Source: Gemmatimonadota bacterium (GTDB lineage: Bacteria; Gemmatimonadota; Gemmatimonadetes; Gemmatimonadales; Gemmatimonadaceae). Taken from it: a stretch of DNA of 6,905 nt. The DNA lies in the NCBI GenBank assembly GCA_003131365.1, contig PKVB01000173.1, positions 377-7,281 of the forward strand. The letters run 5' to 3'. Numbering within the stretch: the first letter of the stretch is position 1; every line of letters begins with the position of its first letter. The notes under the pieces were generated by a model. That model saw only the letters and a program-made list of their open reading frames with translations. It had not been told where the DNA came from and ran no database searches. Position numbers and translations under genes: made by a program. Below are positions 4,892-6,905 of this stretch, in pieces.

Positions 4892-6646
4892 ATGCAACTG
4901 CGATCAATCGCTCTATTTGCGGCAATTCTGGCGGCCGGCGCTCGCGCCGGCGCGCAGGACGTGCGCGTCGAAGTCGTCGAGGCATCGACGGGTAAGCCCA
5001 TTATAGGCGCCAACGTCTCGCTTCTCGATTCGGCGGCGGTCACCTCGCTTGGCGGCGGTTTCAGCGATCAGGTCGGACGTACCGACCTTCGCGCTCCCGC
5101 GCGCGGCGCGTATCGCGTGCGCGCCGACAAGGTTGGATACGATACGTGGACCTCCGTGGAGCTCCACCTGGGCGATCGGCCGGTCCTGGTCCGCGTGGGA
5201 ATGGCGCCGACGAGAATTCCGGCGCCCATAATGCCGCGGAGCGAGACGGCTTGCCAGCAGCTCACCGGTCCGGGAACCCCGGCGGGCGATCTGTGGATCG
5301 AATTGAAGAAGGCGCTGACTGCCAACGCGATGACCGAAGCGCAGGGCCTGGTGCCGATCGACGTCGACCTGTACGAGCGTGTGCTCGATCGAAACCTCGC
5401 CGTCGTCTCAGAGCGATCTGAACAGCGCACACGGATCCCGCGCCGTCCGGCGACAGGTATCTCGTGGGATCAGGTCGATTCTTCCAAGCGCGGTGTAGCC
5501 TCCAACAATGACGTCTATCGCGCACCCGATGCCGCGACGATGCTGTCGGACCAGTTCGTGAGGTCGCATTGCTATGCCGCGATTCGCGGCTACGGTCCCG
5601 AGACCGGACTGACGGGACTCGAGTTCAAGCCCGCAACGGTGGCGGCGCAACCGGAGCTCACGGGGGTTCTCTGGCTCGATCCAAAGGCGAACGCGCTTCG
5701 TTCGCTCAGCTTCGATTACGTGAACCTGCCGATTCCTTTGCGCATCGCGAGAACTACGGGACGCGTCGAGTTCCAGCAGCTCGCGGGCGGTCAGTGGATC
5801 GTTCCACGCTGGTACATCAGAATGCCGCGCGTCGCGCGCGTGAATTCGACCGACGGCGGGTCTCCGGCCGTCTCGCGCGACAGTCTGGTCGGGTATCAGG
5901 AAGTCGGAGGGGCCGCGCGTCCAGCTGGGACGGCGCCGGTTTCAACCGGGGCTGCCAAGGCGCCGTCGCCCGTGGCTTCTGCACCGCCCACGCCCGCGAG
6001 CGCGCCGGTGGTCGATTCGCCACCAGCCGCAAGTCAGTCGATGCTCACTGGCATCGTCTACGACAGCACCACTGGCAGGGCGTTGAGCGGCGTCCAGGTC
6101 TCGACCGGTGGCGGTCGCTTCAAGACGCAGACGAGGTCCGGCGGAGGGTATGAGCTTGCAATCGACGGAGCGCTCGACGACACCCTTGTATTCGAGCATC
6201 CGCGGCTTCGACTCTTCCACATCGCGGAGCGCTTGCAGCTTTTCTCGATGCCGGCTGGCGGCCGCGGCCGCGCGTCGGTGATCATTCCATCGTACGAATC
6301 GCTGCGCAAACGCCTTTGCGGACAGAATGAAACCGGCACCGAGGCGCAGGGATTCATGGCCGGCTATGTGAGAGATGCCGTGGGCAGGCCGGTACCGCGG
6401 GCTCACGTCTGGGCAACCTGGCAGATCCTTTGGGTGGAGCAGAACGGCCGCCTGGTTTCCACCAATCAGCAGCGGATCGTCGAGACCGACTCCAACAGCG
6501 ATGGGTCCTACATGATGTGCGGATTCACGCGCAACGCGCAGATCACGGCGAAGGTCGGAATGGCTGGAAAGAACACCGTGCAGGAGAAGCTCGCCTTTCC
6601 CGCGAATATGGTTCTCGAGCACGACTTCCAACTCGGCGCGCGGTAG
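4892..6646 (+). CDS. Secreted protein with three carboxypeptidase-regulatory-like domains
   Basis: This 584-residue protein has a Sec signal peptide (MQLRSIALFAAILAAGARAGA, cleavage likely before Gln22). Layout of the mature part: a first CarboxypepD_reg-like beta-sandwich at about 23-105 (VEASTGKPIIGANVSLLD...GAYRVRADKVGYD), then a middle domain at about 118-315. The middle domain has a helical LWIELKKAL segment and a run of beta-strand-like segments (LTGVLWLDPKANALRSLSFD, VEFQQLAGGQWIVPRWYI). An Ala/Pro/Ser-rich linker covers 340-383. A second regulatory-like domain lies at 385-470 (GIVYDSTTGRALSGVQVSTGGG) and a third at 486-580 (GYVRDAVGRPVPRAHVWA...DGSYMMCGF). Four cysteines (121, 227, 476, 543) could form one disulfide in the middle domain and one in the last. 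The domain style is common in Gemmatimonadota outer-membrane-associated proteins. No peptidase catalytic domain is present, so a binding or scaffold role at the cell surface is only inference. No clear Shine-Dalgarno precedes the ATG at 4892, but the signal peptide supports it. Confidence 0.85.
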   Translation: MQLRSIALFAAILAAGARAGAQDVRVEVVEASTGKPIIGANVSLLDSAAVTSLGGGFSDQVGRTDLRAPARGAYRVRADKVGYDTWTSVELHLGDRPVLVRVGMAPTRIPAPIMPRSETACQQLTGPGTPAGDLWIELKKALTANAMTEAQGLVPIDVDLYERVLDRNLAVVSERSEQRTRIPRRPATGISWDQVDSSKRGVASNNDVYRAPDAATMLSDQFVRSHCYAAIRGYGPETGLTGLEFKPATVAAQPELTGVLWLDPKANALRSLSFDYVNLPIPLRIARTTGRVEFQQLAGGQWIVPRWYIRMPRVARVNSTDGGSPAVSRDSLVGYQEVGGAARPAGTAPVSTGAAKAPSPVASAPPTPASAPVVDSPPAASQSMLTGIVYDSTTGRALSGVQVSTGGGRFKTQTRSGGGYELAIDGALDDTLVFEHPRLRLFHIAERLQLFSMPAGGRGRASVIIPSYESLRKRLCGQNETGTEAQGFMAGYVRDAVGRPVPRAHVWATWQILWVEQNGRLVSTNQQRIVETDSNSDGSYMMCGFTRNAQITAKVGMAGKNTVQEKLAFPANMVLEHDFQLGAR

Positions 6647-6692
6647 CGAAAACAACTGCAACTGAACGAGGGGGGAGCTATTAGCAGACCAA

Positions 6693-6905
6693 CTAATCGC
6701 CCGTCGGAACTATCCCAGCCCCCTCGACCATCAGGATGATCGCGCGCTTCGGCGCGCGAGTGCGGTGGACGACTCCCTTCGGCACCACGAATCCCTGGCG
6801 CTCGCCGAGCTCCACGGTGCGGCCCTCGAGATCGATCAGAAACTTTCCCTCGACGACGTAGAAGAACTCCTCGAGGTCGTTGTGCTTGTGCCAGTGATAT
6901 TCGCC
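6693..6905 (-). CDS. Cupin-domain protein (Cupin_2 type), C-terminal part, runs off right edge
   Basis: Reading minus-strand from 6905 to the TAG at 6695-6693 gives 70 residues of a small single-domain cupin beta-barrel. Motif 1 is visible as HKHNDLEEFFYVVEG (HxH then Glu, the metal ligands), and motif 2 as GFVVPKGVVHRTRAP (P-x-G with the last His ligand). All four usual metal-binding residues are present, so the protein is probably a metal-binding cupin. The substrate cannot be told, since cupins range from isomerases and dioxygenases to pure binding proteins. The start codon lies outside the window; a typical total is about 110-130 residues. It converges with the secreted-protein gene across a 46-base gap in which no clear terminator is seen. 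Confidence 0.88.
   Translation of the reverse strand, partial: GEYHWHKHNDLEEFFYVVEGKFLIDLEGRTVELGERQGFVVPKGVVHRTRAPKRAIILMVEGAGIVPTGD

Noticed and set aside
5942..6661. Minus-strand open frame of 239 codons opposite the secreted-protein gene
   Set aside because: It lies opposite a gene with clear signal peptide and domains, and shows only GC-rich antisense composition.
6668..6725. GAGGGGG and CCCCCTC inverted pair between the converging secreted-protein and cupin genes
   Set aside because: The arms are only 7 bases, separated by about 44 bases, with no T-run. Chance is a sufficient explanation in this GC-rich DNA.

Overview
The window is GC-rich, bacterial, and has no phage, IS, CRISPR, rRNA or tRNA content. 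The gene set (an M28 peptidase remnant of the type with an HTGEE...NMDMIGRG...DYHQLTDEPQYIDY pattern, and a secreted protein with three carboxypeptidase-regulatory-like domains) looks most like Gemmatimonadota. That assignment rests on recognising protein style and is not proven.

Left part (1-1252). On the minus strand lies the 3' portion of a hybrid sensor histidine kinase: an ATPase domain without its first part, an in-frame amber stop, then a receiver domain that runs off the left edge. On the plus strand lies the C-terminal half of an M28-type zinc peptidase. The two fragments face head to head and both lose homology at about position 700-712. This point is either a genomic rearrangement breakpoint or an assembly chimera.

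Middle (1253-1701). About 440 bases hold no convincing gene but many inverted repeats, including a 23-base inverted pair (2 mismatches) about 130 bases end to end. It is a candidate REPIN-like element or structured RNA.

Signalling operon (1702-4598, minus strand). A Leu/Ile/Val-type periplasmic binding lipoprotein is followed, with a 4-base ATGA overlap, by a two-TM methyl-accepting chemotaxis protein. No permease or ATPase gene is adjacent. The arrangement suggests that the lipoprotein captures a ligand and presents it to the chemoreceptor, rather than feeding a transporter. The operon ends in a strong terminator whose hairpin includes the last codons of the chemoreceptor gene, with the stop codon in the loop. 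The binding-protein gene probably starts at a TTG with a very good Shine-Dalgarno, behind a leader hairpin.

Right part (4599-6905). A divergent intergenic region with GC-rich hairpins leads to a plus-strand gene for a secreted, three-domain, CarboxypepD_reg-like protein. A convergent minus-strand cupin gene runs off the right edge.

Best leads: the coupled binding-protein/chemoreceptor pair, the structured intergenic element at 1274-1441, and the kinase/peptidase junction with its internal amber codon.
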